Source of the DNA: Blastococcus xanthinilyticus
GTDB taxonomy: Bacteria; Actinomycetota; Actinomycetes; Mycobacteriales; Geodermatophilaceae
Direction of reading: 5' to 3'
Length of the DNA stretch: 64,000 nt
Assembly (NCBI RefSeq): GCF_008124835.1
Contig: NZ_VNHW01000007.1
Span: 18,172-82,171, forward strand
Shown: one piece after another, positions 1 to 11,511 of the stretch
Position numbering within the stretch: the first letter of the stretch is position 1
Layout of the letters: every line of letters starts with the position of its first letter
The notes under the pieces: model-generated
The model's input: the letters and a program-made list of their open reading frames with translations, nothing else
Databases searched by the model: none
Told to the model about the DNA's origin: nothing
Program-made: the position numbers and the translations under genes

Positions 1-1
1 C

Positions 2-874
2 CAGAACGTCGGCGACTACCCCGACACCCTGGACATGGTCGGCGCGCTCGTCCGCTCCTCGAACACCTACTTCCTGGCGCTGGAGGACCGGCTGGGCACC
101 GTCGAGGGGCCGGTGCGCATGGCCGAGCGCATGGGCATGAACTTCGACCAGCAGCCCAACCAGTGGCCGGCCGACACGATCATCGCGGAGAACCGCGGCT
201 CGTTCACCCTCGGCACGGACGCCACCAGCCCGCTGGACCTGGCCAACGCCTACGCCACCCTCGGCGCCCAGGGCACCCGCTGCGAGCCGACCCCCGTGAC
301 GGCCGTGCTGGACCGGGCCGGCCAGCCGGTCACCGGCCCGGACGGCGCGCCGCTGGTGAGCGGGGACAACTGCACCCCGGAGGCCGTTCCCGCGCCGATC
401 GCCAACACGCTGGCCAACATCCTGGTCGGGGACGTCGCCACCCGCGCCGGCACCGGCACCCGGGCGGCGATCCCCGGCCACCAGATCGCCGGCAAGACCG
501 GAACCGCGCAGGACCACGAGTCGGTCGCCTTCGCCGGCTTCATGCCGGAGTACGCGGCCAGCGTGATGGTGTTCAACCCCAAGGAGAAGCAGAAGGTCCC
601 CGGCTTCGGCGGCACCATGCCGGCGCAGATCTGGCACGACGCGATGGCGCCGTTCCTGGCCGGCAAGCAGACGTCGCAGTTCGCGCCGGCCGATCCGAAC
701 CTGCTCAACGGTGGCCGGCCCCGGGCCGAGTCCCGGCCCCGGACGCAGTCGCAGCCCCGGCCCCAGACGCAGACCCAGCCCGAGACGCCGGCCCCGCCGC
801 CCGCGGGGACCGACGCCACCCCGGGCCAGATCGACGCCACCGAGCCCGGGGTCGTCGAGCCGCCCGCGGGGTAA
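2..874 (+). CDS. penicillin-binding protein, C-terminal transpeptidase part (5' end outside window)
   Basis: This is the C-terminal part of a peptidoglycan D,D-transpeptidase that cross-links stem peptides outside the membrane. The reading frame is already open at base 2, so the N-terminal part, including the SxxK serine, is outside the window. Visible active-site motifs are SSN (bases 56-64, the SxN motif) and KTGTAQ starting at base 494 (the KTG box). After the catalytic domain comes a low-complexity tail rich in Pro, Gln, Thr and Arg, common at the C-terminus of actinobacterial class A PBPs. Class A (bifunctional glycosyltransferase/transpeptidase) is therefore likely, but the glycosyltransferase domain cannot be seen. 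The gene is convergent with yqeY, whose stop lies 17 bases downstream. Confidence 0.9.
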   Translation, partial: QNVGDYPDTLDMVGALVRSSNTYFLALEDRLGTVEGPVRMAERMGMNFDQQPNQWPADTIIAENRGSFTLGTDATSPLDLANAYATLGAQGTRCEPTPVTAVLDRAGQPVTGPDGAPLVSGDNCTPEAVPAPIANTLANILVGDVATRAGTGTRAAIPGHQIAGKTGTAQDHESVAFAGFMPEYAASVMVFNPKEKQKVPGFGGTMPAQIWHDAMAPFLAGKQTSQFAPADPNLLNGGRPRAESRPRTQSQPRPQTQTQPETPAPPPAGTDATPGQIDATEPGVVEPPAG

Positions 875-891
875 CCGGGCCCGGTGCGCCG

Positions 892-1344
892 TCAGCCCAG
901 CTGGCGGCGCACCTCGGCGGCGACCCGGGCCCCGTCGGCCCGGCCGGCGACGACCCCGTTCGCGGCGCCCATGACCTTGCCCATGTCCTTCATGCCGGAC
1001 GCGCCGGTGCGGGTCACCACGTCGGCCACGATCGCGGCGAGGTCGGCGTCGTCGAGCTGCGCCGGCAGGTAGCCGGCCAGCACCTCGCCCTCGGCCTGCT
1101 CGCGGGCGGACTGCTCCGCGCGCCCGGCCGAGCCGAACGCCTCGGCCGCCTCGCGGCGCTTCTTCGCCTCGCGGCGCAGCACCGCCTGCACCTCGTCGTC
1201 GGTGAGCTCGCGGGCCTCCTTGCCCGACACCTCCTCCGCGCTGACGGCGGCGAGCACCATGCGCAGCGTGGCGGTGCGCAGCTCGTCACGGGCCTTCATG
1301 GCGGTGGTCAGGTCGGCGCGCAGCTGTTCCTTGAGGTCTGACAC
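892..1344 (-). CDS. GatB/YqeY domain-containing protein
   Basis: The 150-residue protein matches the YqeY family throughout. It begins with a helical N-terminus (LKEQLRADLTTAMKARD), then the typical segment LRMVLAAVSAEEVSG, and later the GxxxMKDMGKVMG region near residues 115-130. YqeY resembles the C-terminal tail domain of the amidotransferase subunit GatB. A tRNA-linked role is supposed, but its biochemical function is not established. The GTG at 1342-1344 is chosen as start because it yields the usual family length of about 150 residues. It is transcribed away from the metallophosphoesterase gene, with about 50 bases of shared upstream DNA between them. Confidence 0.9.
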   Translation of the reverse strand: MSDLKEQLRADLTTAMKARDELRTATLRMVLAAVSAEEVSGKEARELTDDEVQAVLRREAKKRREAAEAFGSAGRAEQSAREQAEGEVLAGYLPAQLDDADLAAIVADVVTRTGASGMKDMGKVMGAANGVVAGRADGARVAAEVRRQLG

Positions 1345-1384
1345 GGGCCCAAGCCTTGCACGGCGGTCCGCGCGGGTGCGCCCG

Positions 1385-1390
1385 TAGGCT
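1385..1390 (+). promoter_or_regulatory. -10 element (TAGGCT) for a leaderless start
   Basis: A TANNNT hexamer sits seven bases before the GTG at 1398, and there is no Shine-Dalgarno sequence between them. This spacing fits leaderless transcription, common in actinobacteria. It also favours GTG 1398 over the ATG 42 bases upstream. Confidence 0.5.
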
Positions 1391-1397
1391 CGCCGGC

Positions 1398-2309
1398 GTG
1401 CGCTGGTACACCGCCGTCCCCACCGCCGCCGTCGCCTCGGGCGCGGCGGTCACCGCCTACGCGAGCCTCTACGAGCGGACCCGCTGGACGCTGCGCCGCT
1501 TCGACGTCCCGGTGCTGGCGCCGGGGTCGGCGCCGCTGACCATCCTGCAGCTGTCGGACCTGCACATGACCGCGGGCCAGCGCAGCAAGCAGGAGTGGAT
1601 CGCCGGGCTGGCCGAACTCGAGCCGGACCTGGTGATCGACACCGGGGACAACCTGGCCGGGTTCGACGCCGTCGGCCCCACCCTGCGGGCCCTGGACCCG
1701 CTGCTCGACCGGCCGGGCGCCTTCGTGCTGGCCAGCAACGACTACTACGCGCCCCGGCCGAAGAACCCGCTCAAGTACTTCAAGCGGGACCACAAGCGGG
1801 TGCACGGCGACGAGCTGCCCTGGCGCGACCTGCGCGACGGCATGCGCGAGCGCGGCTGGCTGGACCTGACCAACGCCCGCGGCGAGCTTCCCGTCGCCGG
1901 CCGGCGGATCTCCTTCGCCGGGGTGGACGACTCCCACCTGAGGCTGGACCGCTACGACCTCGTCGAGGGCCCGGCCGACCCGGCCGCCGACGTGCGGATC
2001 GGGCTGGCCCACTCCCCCGAGCCGCGGGTCCTCGACCGGTTCGCCGCCGACGGCTACGACCTGCTGCTGTGCGGGCACACCCACGGCGGTCAGCTGCGGG
2101 TGCCGTTCTACGGGGCGCTGGTCACCAACTGCGGGATCGACCGCGACCTGGTGCGCTGGCTGCACCGCTGGGCCGCCCCCACCGAGGAGCACCCGGCCGG
2201 CACCTGGCTGCACGTGTCGGCGGGCCTGGGCACCAGCCCGTACGCGCCGGTGCGGTTCGCCTGCCCGCCCGAGGCCACGCTGCTCACCCTCACCGCGCGC
2301 CCGGCGTAG
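1398..2309 (+). CDS. metallophosphoesterase (YkuE/calcineurin-like)
   Basis: A predicted dimetal phosphoesterase of 303 residues. The first 20 residues are hydrophobic (TAVPTAAVASGAAVTAY), so it may be membrane-anchored. The calcineurin-like motifs appear in order: LSDLH (D-x-H), DTGDN (GD box), ASNDYY in the place of GNHD, and GHTHGGQ near the C-terminus. Both the GHTHGGQ motif and the anchor are typical of YkuE-like proteins, some of which act on lipids or UDP-sugar lipids. The substrate here is unknown. The start is GTG 1398, supported by a -10 hexamer seven bases upstream. A tRNA-Pro gene follows 60 bases downstream. Confidence 0.88.
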   Translation: MRWYTAVPTAAVASGAAVTAYASLYERTRWTLRRFDVPVLAPGSAPLTILQLSDLHMTAGQRSKQEWIAGLAELEPDLVIDTGDNLAGFDAVGPTLRALDPLLDRPGAFVLASNDYYAPRPKNPLKYFKRDHKRVHGDELPWRDLRDGMRERGWLDLTNARGELPVAGRRISFAGVDDSHLRLDRYDLVEGPADPAADVRIGLAHSPEPRVLDRFAADGYDLLLCGHTHGGQLRVPFYGALVTNCGIDRDLVRWLHRWAAPTEEHPAGTWLHVSAGLGTSPYAPVRFACPPEATLLTLTARPA

Positions 2310-2369
2310 CCGCCGGCTCCCCCGCCGCCGGGCCGCCGCGGGGTGAGCGCTAGACTTCTCGACGCACCT

Positions 2370-2443
2370 CGGGGTGTGGCGCAGCTTGGTAGCGCGCGTC
2401 GTTCGGGACGACGAGGCCGCAGGTTCAAATCCTGTCACCCCGA
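2370..2443 (+). tRNA. tRNA-Pro (anticodon CGG)
   Basis: A 74-base cloverleaf. The acceptor stem pairs CGGGGTG with CACCCCG, followed by discriminator A. The anticodon stem CGTCG/CGACG encloses the loop TTCGGGA, giving anticodon CGG with G37. The T-arm contains GGTTCAAATCC. CCA is not encoded. A TAGACT hexamer at 2351-2356 is a plausible -10 element. Confidence 0.95.
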
Positions 2444-2450
2444 CCCTCCG

Positions 2451-2480
2451 CTCAGGGGCCGCCGGAAGGCGGCCCCTGAG
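2451..2480. terminator. strong hairpin after tRNA-Pro
   Basis: Perfect 13-bp inverted repeat (2451-2463 with 2468-2480) closed by a GGAA tetraloop, seven bases after the tRNA end. There is no clear T-run, so it could act as an intrinsic terminator or as a processing or stability stem. Confidence 0.65.
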
Positions 2481-2535
2481 TCGTTCCGGACACGTTCCGG
2501 TTGGATCCCGCCCCCGCCGGGCACCGGGAGCCGCG

Positions 2536-3885
2536 ATGACCGAATGGCTGCTCCTCCTGGCCGCCGTCCTGCTGACGGCGCTCACCGGCTTCTTCGTGGC
2601 AGCCGAGTTCTCCCTGACCACCGTCGACCGCGGGCGCGCCGAGGAGGCCGCGGCGGCCGGCGACTCCCGCGGCCGGGGCGTGGTCCGGGCGCTGCGCACG
2701 CTCTCCACCCAGCTCTCGGCCGCCCAGCTGGGGATCACGATCACCACGCTGCTGGTGGGCTACCTGGCCGAGCCCGCGATCGGCCAGCTGCTCCGCGGCC
2801 CGCTGGAGTCGGTGGGGCTGACCGGCGCCTCTACGACCGCGGTGTCGGTCGGGCTGGCCATCGCCCTGGCCACCACCCTGCAGATGCTGCTGGGCGAGCT
2901 GGGGCCCAAGAACCTGGCCATCGCCAACCCGCTGGCGGTCGCCGGCTTCGTGGCGCCGGGCATGCGCGGGTTCACCCGGGCCACCGGGCCGCTGGTGAAC
3001 ACCTTGCAGCGCCTGGCCAACGCGATCGTGCGGCGGCTGGGCTTCGAGCCCCGGGAGGAGCTGGAGACCGCCCGGAACGCCGGCGAGCTCGCCGCCGTCG
3101 CCCGCCGGTCGGCCGCCGAGGGCGACCTCTCCCCCGTCGCGGCCCGGCTGCTGGAGCGGTCGCTGGCGCTGGGCGGCAAGTTCGCCACCGACGTCATGAC
3201 GCCCCGCACCCAGCTGTGGACCCTGCGGGCCAGCGCCACCGCCGCCGACGTGATCGCCGCCGCCGTCGAGTCGGGGAACTCCCGCTTCCCGGTGTACGGC
3301 TCGGACCTGGACGAGGTCACCGGGGTGGTGCACGTCAAGCACGCGGTCGCCGTCCCGGAGGCCGAGCGCGGCCGCCGGACCGTCGCCGAGCTGGCCCTCC
3401 CGGTGCTCGCGGTCCCCTCCTCCATGCACCTGGAGCGGCTGCTGGACCTGCTGCGCGACCAGGGCCTGCAGCTGGCCCTGGTGGTCGACGAGTGGGGCGC
3501 CACGCACGGCGTGGTCACCCTGGAGGACATCGTGGAGGAACTGGTCGGCGAGATCGCCGACGAGACCGACCGCCCGCTGCGCGCGCTGCGGCAGGTCGAC
3601 GCCGACACCTGGGTGCTCTCCGGGCTGCTGCGCCCCGACGAGGTCCTGGAGCGGGCCGGCATCGCCGTCCCCGAGGGCCGCTACGAGACGCTGGCCGGCT
3701 TCCTCACCGACCGGCTGCAGCGGCTTCCCGAGGAGGGCGACGTGGTGACCGTCGACGGCACCGAGCTCTGCGTGGAGACCGTGGAGGGCCGGCGGGTCGC
3801 GCGGGTGATCGCCCGGCGGCTGCCCGAGCCGGCGGACGACGACGCGGCACCGGCCGGCCAGGCCCGTGAGCGGGTGCCGGCATGA
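2536..3885 (+). CDS. CNNM/CorC-type membrane protein with CBS domains (hemolysin family)
   Basis: A 449-residue protein of the CNNM (DUF21) family. Three or four hydrophobic helices occupy roughly residues 1-150 (MTEWLLLLAAVLLTALTGFF at the start). A CBS pair follows (about 185-320; DVMTPRTQLWTL, VTGVVHVKHA, THGVVTLEDIVEELVGEI), then a C-terminal CorC_HlyC domain (about 340-430). The family is linked to Mg2+/Co2+ transport or efflux; the old name hemolysin is misleading. The start is ATG 2536, because upstream in-frame codons run through the tRNA-Pro gene. The stop overlaps the start of the next paralogue by 4 bases, so the two are translationally coupled and may form a heteromer. Confidence 0.92.
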   Translation: MTEWLLLLAAVLLTALTGFFVAAEFSLTTVDRGRAEEAAAAGDSRGRGVVRALRTLSTQLSAAQLGITITTLLVGYLAEPAIGQLLRGPLESVGLTGASTTAVSVGLAIALATTLQMLLGELGPKNLAIANPLAVAGFVAPGMRGFTRATGPLVNTLQRLANAIVRRLGFEPREELETARNAGELAAVARRSAAEGDLSPVAARLLERSLALGGKFATDVMTPRTQLWTLRASATAADVIAAAVESGNSRFPVYGSDLDEVTGVVHVKHAVAVPEAERGRRTVAELALPVLAVPSSMHLERLLDLLRDQGLQLALVVDEWGATHGVVTLEDIVEELVGEIADETDRPLRALRQVDADTWVLSGLLRPDEVLERAGIAVPEGRYETLAGFLTDRLQRLPEEGDVVTVDGTELCVETVEGRRVARVIARRLPEPADDDAAPAGQARERVPA

Positions 3886-4991
3886 CGGTCGTGAGCCTGC
3901 TGATCCTGGTGGCGCTGCTGCTGGGCAACGCCTTCTTCGTGGCGGCGGAGTTCGCCCTGGTGTCCGCCCGGGCCGATCAGCTCGAGCCGCGGGCGGAGGC
4001 CGGGTCGGCGCGCGCGGTCAGGACCCTGGCCGCCATGCGCAACGTGTCGCAGATGATGGCCGGCGCGCAGCTGGGCATCACGCTGTGCTCGCTGGGGCTG
4101 GGCGCGGTCGGCGAGCCGGCGGTCGCGCACCTGATCGAGGTGCCGCTGCACGCGGCCGGCGTCCCCGACGAGCTGCTGCACCCCATCTCCCTGGTCATCG
4201 CGCTGTCGCTGGTGACCGTGCTGCACATGGTGCTCGGGGAGATGGTGCCGAAGAACATCACGATCGCCGGCCCCGACCGGGCGGCCCTGGTCCTCGGGCC
4301 CCCGCTGGCCCTGGTGGTGCGGGTGCTCAAGCCGTTCATCTGGTTCTTCAACACCCTCGCCAACGCCTTCGTGCGGCTGTTCGGCGTGCAGCCCACCGAC
4401 GAGGTGGCGGCCAGCTTCGACGCGGTGCAGATCCGCTCGATGGTCAACCAGTCGCAGCAGGAGGGGCACCTGGGCAGCGAGGTGAGCGGGCTCGCCGAGG
4501 GGGCGCTCACCTTCGAGCAGCACGACCTGGACGCCGTGCTCCTCCCGCTCGACCAGCTGGTGACGGTGCCGCGCAGCACGACCCCGCGGCAGCTGGAGGG
4601 CGTCGTCGCCGAGCACGGCTACAGCCGCTACCCGGTCCGCGACGACGACGGGCAGCTGGCCGGCTTCGTGCACGTGAAGGACGTCCTCGACGTGCCCGCC
4701 GAGCGGCGCGACCAGCCGATGCCCGACCGGGACGTGCTGCCCTTCGTCGAGCTCCGGTCCGACCAGCAGCTGCCGGAGGTGCTCTCCACGATGCGGAAGG
4801 CCGGCGCGCACCTCGGCCGGGTCGTCGACGACACCGGCACCCGCGGCATCGTGGCGCTCGAGGACGTGCTGGAGCGGCTGATCGGCGACGTCCGCGACGC
4901 CGCCGTGGAGCACCGCCGGGCGCAGCAGCGGCGACCGGACGGGTCCGCCCGGGCCGCCGCACCGGCCGGGGCGGGCGCCGGGGGAAGATGA
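3882..4991 (+). CDS. second CNNM/CBS membrane protein (hemolysin family)
   Basis: A 369-residue paralogue of the upstream protein, starting in an ATGA overlap. The DUF21 membrane domain covers about residues 1-150, including FFVAAEFALVSARADQLEPR and the VLGEMVPKNI segment found in the family. CBS repeats cover about 185-320, with FVHVKDVLD and RGIVALEDVLERLIGDVRD. It lacks the longer CorC_HlyC C-terminal domain of its neighbour and ends in a short charged and Ala-rich tail. Tandem long and short CNNM pairs are common in actinobacteria. The likely role is membrane divalent-cation handling; this is inferred from family only. Confidence 0.9.
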   Translation: MTVVSLLILVALLLGNAFFVAAEFALVSARADQLEPRAEAGSARAVRTLAAMRNVSQMMAGAQLGITLCSLGLGAVGEPAVAHLIEVPLHAAGVPDELLHPISLVIALSLVTVLHMVLGEMVPKNITIAGPDRAALVLGPPLALVVRVLKPFIWFFNTLANAFVRLFGVQPTDEVAASFDAVQIRSMVNQSQQEGHLGSEVSGLAEGALTFEQHDLDAVLLPLDQLVTVPRSTTPRQLEGVVAEHGYSRYPVRDDDGQLAGFVHVKDVLDVPAERRDQPMPDRDVLPFVELRSDQQLPEVLSTMRKAGAHLGRVVDDTGTRGIVALEDVLERLIGDVRDAAVEHRRAQQRRPDGSARAAAPAGAGAGGR

Positions 4992-4995
4992 GCAG

Positions 4996-6807
4996 GTGAA
5001 CGTCGACCCCGCCACCGCCCCCGCCCTCTCCCCCGAGGTCACCGCCCGGTGGCAGGCCCGGTTCCGCGCGCCGCGGGTCTCGCTGCCGGACTGGGCCGAG
5101 GAGGCCCCGCACCGCAACCTCTACTCCTCCGACGTCAGCGGCGTCGTCGAGCAGTACGCCTGGGACCGGGAGACCGACGCCCACCGGCAGGTCACCGACC
5201 GGCCCAACGGGACCCTGTTCAGCACGCTCAGCCCGGACGGGTCGACGATCTGGTGGTTCGCCGACACCGACGGGGACGAGTTCGGCGTCTGGATGACGCA
5301 GCCCTTCGAGGGCGGCGAGGACGCCGTCGCCGTCGCCGAGGTGGGCCCGGCCTACCCGGCGGGCCTGGAGGTGGGGCGCTCGCTGGTCGCGATCGGCCGC
5401 AGCACCGACGACGGCAGCGAGCTGTGGCTCGCACCGCGCGGCCAGGAGCCCCGGGTCGTCTACCGGCACCCCGACCCCGCCTCGGTGGACGCGCTGACCC
5501 GCGACGACGAGCTGCTGGTGATCTCGCACTCCGAGCACGGCGACCCGCGCTACCCCGCGCTGCGGGTGCTCCGCACCGCGGACACCACCGAGGACGCGCC
5601 CGCGGTGGTCGCCGAGAAGTGGGACGGCGACGGGCGGGCGCTGCACGCGCTGGAGTTCGGCCCGCTGGCCGGTGACCGGCGGCTGCTGGTGGGCCACGAG
5701 CGCCGCGGCCGGGAGGAGCTGCTGATCTGGGACGTCGCGGCCGGCACCGAGACCGAGATCGTGCTCGACCTGCCCGGCGACGTGACCGCCGGCTGGTACC
5801 CCGACGGCTCCGCCCTGCTGGTCGGCCACGACCACGCCGCGCGCACCGAGCTGTACCGCTACGACCTCGCCTCCGGCGCCCTGGAGCGGCTGGAGACCCC
5901 GCCCGGCGTGGTCCGCGGCGCGACGGCCCGCCCCGACGGCACCGTCGAGCTGGCCTGGTCGAACTCCGAGCTGCCCCCGGTGGTCCGCCGCGCCGACGGC
6001 CCGGTGGTGCTGTCGGTGCCCGGCGCGGAGCCACCGGCGGCCTACCCGGTGGAGGACCGCTGGGTCCCGGGCCCCGGTGGCGACGTGCACGCGCTGCTCG
6101 TGCGCCCGGCCGGTCCCGGCCCGTTCGCGACGGCGTTCCTGGTCCACGGCGGCCCGGAGGCCGCCGACGACGACTCCTACCGGGCCCGGCGCGCCGCGTA
6201 CGTCGACGCCGGCTACGCGGTCGTGCACGTGAACTACCGCGGCTCCACCGGGTACGGCTCGGCCTGGCGCGACGCGCTCACCGGGCGGCCGGGGCTCACC
6301 GAGCTCGAGGACATCGGCGCGGTCTACGACGCGCTCGTGGCCGAGGGCGTCGTCGACCCGGCCCGCGCGATCCTGACCGGCGGCTCGTGGGGCGGGTTCC
6401 TCACCCTGCTGGGCCTGGGCACCCAGCCGGAGCGGTGGGCGGCGGGGATCGCCGAGGTACCGGTGGCCGACTACCTGGCCGCGTACGAGGACGAGATGGA
6501 GGGCCTGCGGGCCTACGACCGGGCGCTGTTCGGCGGGTCACCGGAGGAGGTGCGCGACGTCTACGTGCGCTCCTCGCCGATCACCTACGTCGACGCCGTC
6601 GCCGCGCCGGTGCTGGTGGTGGCCGGGGCCAACGACCCGCGCTGCCCCATCCGGCAGATCGACAACTACCTGGGCCGCCTCGAGGAGCTCGGCAAGCCGC
6701 ACGAGGTGTACCGGTTCGACGCCGGGCACGGCTCGCTGGTCATCGAGGAGACCATCCGCCAGGTCGAGGCCGCGCTCGGCTTCGCGCTGCGGCACGTGAC
6801 GCCCTAG
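4996..6807 (+). CDS. S9 family serine peptidase (prolyl oligopeptidase/acylaminoacyl peptidase type)
   Basis: A 603-residue two-domain peptidase. The N-terminal half (about 40-340) is a beta-propeller with WD-like WYPDGSALLVG and WWFADTDGDEFG repeats. The C-terminal alpha/beta hydrolase domain carries the triad: Ser464 in GGSWGGF, Asp547 in GANDPRCP, and His578 in GHGS. The oxyanion region HGGPE and VNYRGSTGYG are also present. No signal peptide is seen, so it is probably cytoplasmic and digests oligopeptides. The start is GTG 4996, four bases after the CNNM stop, with a purine-rich GGGGAAGATGAG before it. Its stop codon shares bases with the stop of the convergent gene (CTAG at 6804-6807). 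Confidence 0.92.
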   Translation: MNVDPATAPALSPEVTARWQARFRAPRVSLPDWAEEAPHRNLYSSDVSGVVEQYAWDRETDAHRQVTDRPNGTLFSTLSPDGSTIWWFADTDGDEFGVWMTQPFEGGEDAVAVAEVGPAYPAGLEVGRSLVAIGRSTDDGSELWLAPRGQEPRVVYRHPDPASVDALTRDDELLVISHSEHGDPRYPALRVLRTADTTEDAPAVVAEKWDGDGRALHALEFGPLAGDRRLLVGHERRGREELLIWDVAAGTETEIVLDLPGDVTAGWYPDGSALLVGHDHAARTELYRYDLASGALERLETPPGVVRGATARPDGTVELAWSNSELPPVVRRADGPVVLSVPGAEPPAAYPVEDRWVPGPGGDVHALLVRPAGPGPFATAFLVHGGPEAADDDSYRARRAAYVDAGYAVVHVNYRGSTGYGSAWRDALTGRPGLTELEDIGAVYDALVAEGVVDPARAILTGGSWGGFLTLLGLGTQPERWAAGIAEVPVADYLAAYEDEMEGLRAYDRALFGGSPEEVRDVYVRSSPITYVDAVAAPVLVVAGANDPRCPIRQIDNYLGRLEELGKPHEVYRFDAGHGSLVIEETIRQVEAALGFALRHVTP

Positions 6808-7292
6808 CGCTCCCGCCGGCCGGCCACGCGGGGACGGCGGGGCAGCAGCAGCGCCCGGCGGGCGCTCTCCCCCCGCCGGTGCGCCGCCCGGCGGATCGCT
6901 CCCCGGCCGCCGTAGGGATCGTCGGGCGAGAACGCCGACCACACGAGGCGGGCGTCCGGTGGTTCGGGCGCCTCGTCGTCGGCGCCCATCCGCTCGTGCA
7001 GCGCGGCGAGCACCCGGCCGGCGAGGGCGTCGTCGTCCAGCAGGACGGCGAGGTCCCGGGGGTCGCGCCCCTCCGCGGCCAGGGCCTCGGCCACCCAGCC
7101 GAACATCCCGGGGCCGAAGGCGCGCACGACCGCGTCGCCGAGCACCGCGTGCGCCGCGTCGACTCGGACGCCGGCCTCCAGCGCGAGCTCGAGCTCGACC
7201 CAGGCCAGCAGCGTGTACCGGTCGGGCCCCGGCCGGTCCTGCTCCGGGGTCAGCTGCGCCGGCAGCTGCGGGTCCGGCTCGTCGGAGGTCAC
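6804..7292 (-). CDS. hypothetical protein downstream of asd
   Basis: A 162-residue protein that I do not recognise. The central part is acidic and helical (TLLAWVELELALEAGVRVDAAHAVL and ALAGRVLAALHERMGADDEA), and the C-terminus is strongly basic (RRAAHRRGESARRALLLPRR). It starts at GTG 7290-7292, 14 bases after the asd stop, so it is probably the third gene of the lysC-asd transcription unit. Its TAG stop overlaps the TAG stop of the convergent S9 peptidase within one CTAG. No membrane segment or signal peptide is visible. Confidence 0.7.
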   Translation of the reverse strand: MTSDEPDPQLPAQLTPEQDRPGPDRYTLLAWVELELALEAGVRVDAAHAVLGDAVVRAFGPGMFGWVAEALAAEGRDPRDLAVLLDDDALAGRVLAALHERMGADDEAPEPPDARLVWSAFSPDDPYGGRGAIRRAAHRRGESARRALLLPRRPRVAGRRER

Positions 7293-7306
7293 CGGAGCAG
7301 CATGCC

Positions 7307-9618
<2,312 letters not shown>

Positions 9619-9626
9619 GGGACATG

Positions 9627-9632
9627 AGGTTA
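9627..9632 (-). promoter_or_regulatory. -10 element (TAACCT) of the lysC-asd operon
   Basis: A TANNNT hexamer on the minus strand, eight bases before the lysC GTG, without a Shine-Dalgarno sequence between. It fits a leaderless or nearly leaderless transcript. Confidence 0.45.
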
Positions 9633-9693
9633 CCGACGTCCATCGGGTGAGCGCCGGTTGCGTCCGCGCCTTCCCGCACGTTGAGATCATCCG

Positions 9694-11289
9694 GTGGACG
9701 ACCCGTCGGAGTGGCTGCTGACCTCGGAGGAGCGCGGCAACCCCGGCACCTCTCTCCCCGCGTGGACCCGGGGCAACCTGGTCCGGCCCCTGGTGCACGG
9801 CGCCGCGTACTTCGACCGGCTGGTCGAGGTGGTCGAGCAGCTGGGCGACGGGGACCGGCTGTGGTTCACCGACTGGCGGGGTGATCCCGACGAGCGGCTG
9901 CGCCCGGACGGCCCGACCGTGGACGAGCTCTTCAGCGCCGCGGCGCACCGCGGTGTGGACGTGCGCGGCCTGGTGTGGCGCTCGCACACCGACGCCCTGT
10001 CCTACAGCAAGGAGGAGAACCGGGCGCTGGACCGGGAGATCGAGGAGGACGGCGGCCGCGTCGTCCTCGACCAGCGCGTGCGGCGGGTGGGCAGCCACCA
10101 CCAGAAGATCGTGCTGATCCGCTGCCCCGCCGACCCCTCCGCCGACGTCGCGTTCGCCGGCGGGATCGACCTCTGCCACAGCCGCCGCGACGACGCCGCG
10201 CACGAGGGCGACCCGCAGCCGGTCGACATGGCCTCGGGCTACGGGCCGACGCCGCCCTGGCACGACGTCCAGGCCGAGATCCGCGGGCCCGCGGTCGCCG
10301 TCCTGGACACGGCGTTCCGCGAGCGGTGGGACGACCCGACCAGCCCGGTCCAGGGCAATCCGATCGCCTACGTCGTCGACCGGTTCCGCCGTGCCCGCCT
10401 GGACCCGTCCCCGCTGCCGCCGGAGCTGCCGCCGCCGCCCGAGTGCGGGCCGCACCTGGTCCAGACGCTCCGCACCTACCCCAAGATCCGGCCGCGCTAC
10501 GACTTCGCACCCGAGGGCGAGCGGTCGATCGCCCGGGGGTACAGCAAGGCGGTCGAGAAGGCGCGGCGGCTGGTCTACCTGGAGGACCAGTACCTCTGGT
10601 CCTCGGAGGTCGCCCAGCTGTTCGCCGACGCGCTGACCGACAACCCCGAGCTGCACCTGGTCGTGGTCGTCCCCCGCATCCCCGACCAGGAGGGCGCGTT
10701 CAACGCCACCCCGCAGTACGTGGGCCGCCGGCAGGCCATCGACCTGTGCATCCGGGCGGGTGGCAAGGACCGGGTGCACGTCTTCGACGTGGAGAACCAG
10801 GCCGGGACGCCGGTCTACGTCCACTCCAAGGTGTGCGTGGTCGACGACGTCTGGGCCAGCATCGGCAGCGACAACTTCAACCGGCGCTCCTGGACCCACG
10901 ACAGCGAGCTCTCCACCGCGGTGCTGGACACCACCCGCGACCCCCGAGCCCCCCAGGACCCGGCCGGCACGGGCGACGGCGCCCGCACGTTCGCCCGGGA
11001 CCTGCGGCTCGAGCTCGCCCGCGAGCACCTCGATCTCGCCGACGACGGCAGCGACGACGACCTGCTGCTCGACCCGGCCCGGTTCGTCTCGACGCTCGAG
11101 TCGCGCGCTGCGGCGCTGGCCGCGTGGCACGAGGACGGGCGCCGCGGACCCCGGCCGCCCGGTCGGCTGCGCCCGCACGACCCCGAGCGGCTGTCCCGGC
11201 TGACGAAGCTGTGGGCCACCCCGGTCTACCGGCTGCTGGTCGACCCCGACGGCCGGCCGCTGCGCCTCCGGCTGCGCAAGGAGTTCTGA
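9694..11289 (+). CDS. phospholipase D-like / cardiolipin synthase-type protein
   Basis: A 531-residue PLD-superfamily protein with two HxK motifs: H136-Q-K138 in [10 protein letters not shown] and H377-S-K379 in [10 protein letters not shown]. The second is followed by [13 protein letters not shown], the usual Asn-containing end of the HKD box. Two HKD halves form one phosphatidyltransferase or phosphodiesterase active site through a phosphohistidine. No N-terminal membrane helices are visible, unlike classical cardiolipin synthase, so a soluble phospholipase D-like enzyme is more likely. The start GTG 9694 lies 75 bases from the divergent lysC start. The substrate is not determined by sequence. 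Confidence 0.85.
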   Translation: MDDPSEWLLTSEERGNPGTSLPAWTRGNLVRPLVHGAAYFDRLVEVVEQLGDGDRLWFTDWRGDPDERLRPDGPTVDELFSAAAHRGVDVRGLVWRSHTDALSYSKEENRALDREIEEDGGRVVLDQRVRRVGSHHQKIVLIRCPADPSADVAFAGGIDLCHSRRDDAAHEGDPQPVDMASGYGPTPPWHDVQAEIRGPAVAVLDTAFRERWDDPTSPVQGNPIAYVVDRFRRARLDPSPLPPELPPPPECGPHLVQTLRTYPKIRPRYDFAPEGERSIARGYSKAVEKARRLVYLEDQYLWSSEVAQLFADALTDNPELHLVVVVPRIPDQEGAFNATPQYVGRRQAIDLCIRAGGKDRVHVFDVENQAGTPVYVHSKVCVVDDVWASIGSDNFNRRSWTHDSELSTAVLDTTRDPRAPQDPAGTGDGARTFARDLRLELAREHLDLADDGSDDDLLLDPARFVSTLESRAAALAAWHEDGRRGPRPPGRLRPHDPERLSRLTKLWATPVYRLLVDPDGRPLRLRLRKEF

Positions 11290-11294
11290 CCCGC

Positions 11295-11463
11295 TCGGTG
11301 CCGGTGCCGGTGCCGGTGCCGGTGCCGGACCACCGGCCGCCGCCCACCGCCACCGGCCGCTGTCCACCACCCAGCACCCGCGCACTACCCGCCGCCGCGC
11401 ACTACTCGCCGCCGCGAACCACCCGGTCGCCGCGAACCACCCGGTCGCCGGGCACCACCCGGC
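11295..11463. repeat. tandem microrepeats (6-bp and 18-bp units)
   Basis: Consecutive CGGTGC hexamers are followed by direct repeats containing CGCGCACTAC and an 18-bp unit beginning CGCCGCGAACC. The repeats are degenerate and contain no spacers, so this is replication-slippage DNA rather than a CRISPR array. Confidence 0.6.
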
Positions 11464-11511
11464 CGCACGACGGCGACCAGGCCCACCCCCTCCCGGCACA
11501 GGTTGTTCCCA

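Noticed and set aside
1308..2747. 479-codon minus-strand frame opposite the phosphoesterase and tRNA-Pro
   Set aside because: It crosses the tRNA gene and has antisense-type composition without domains.
11295..11463. CRISPR array
   Set aside because: The repeats are contiguous hexamers and 18-mers without unique spacers, and there are no cas genes in the window.
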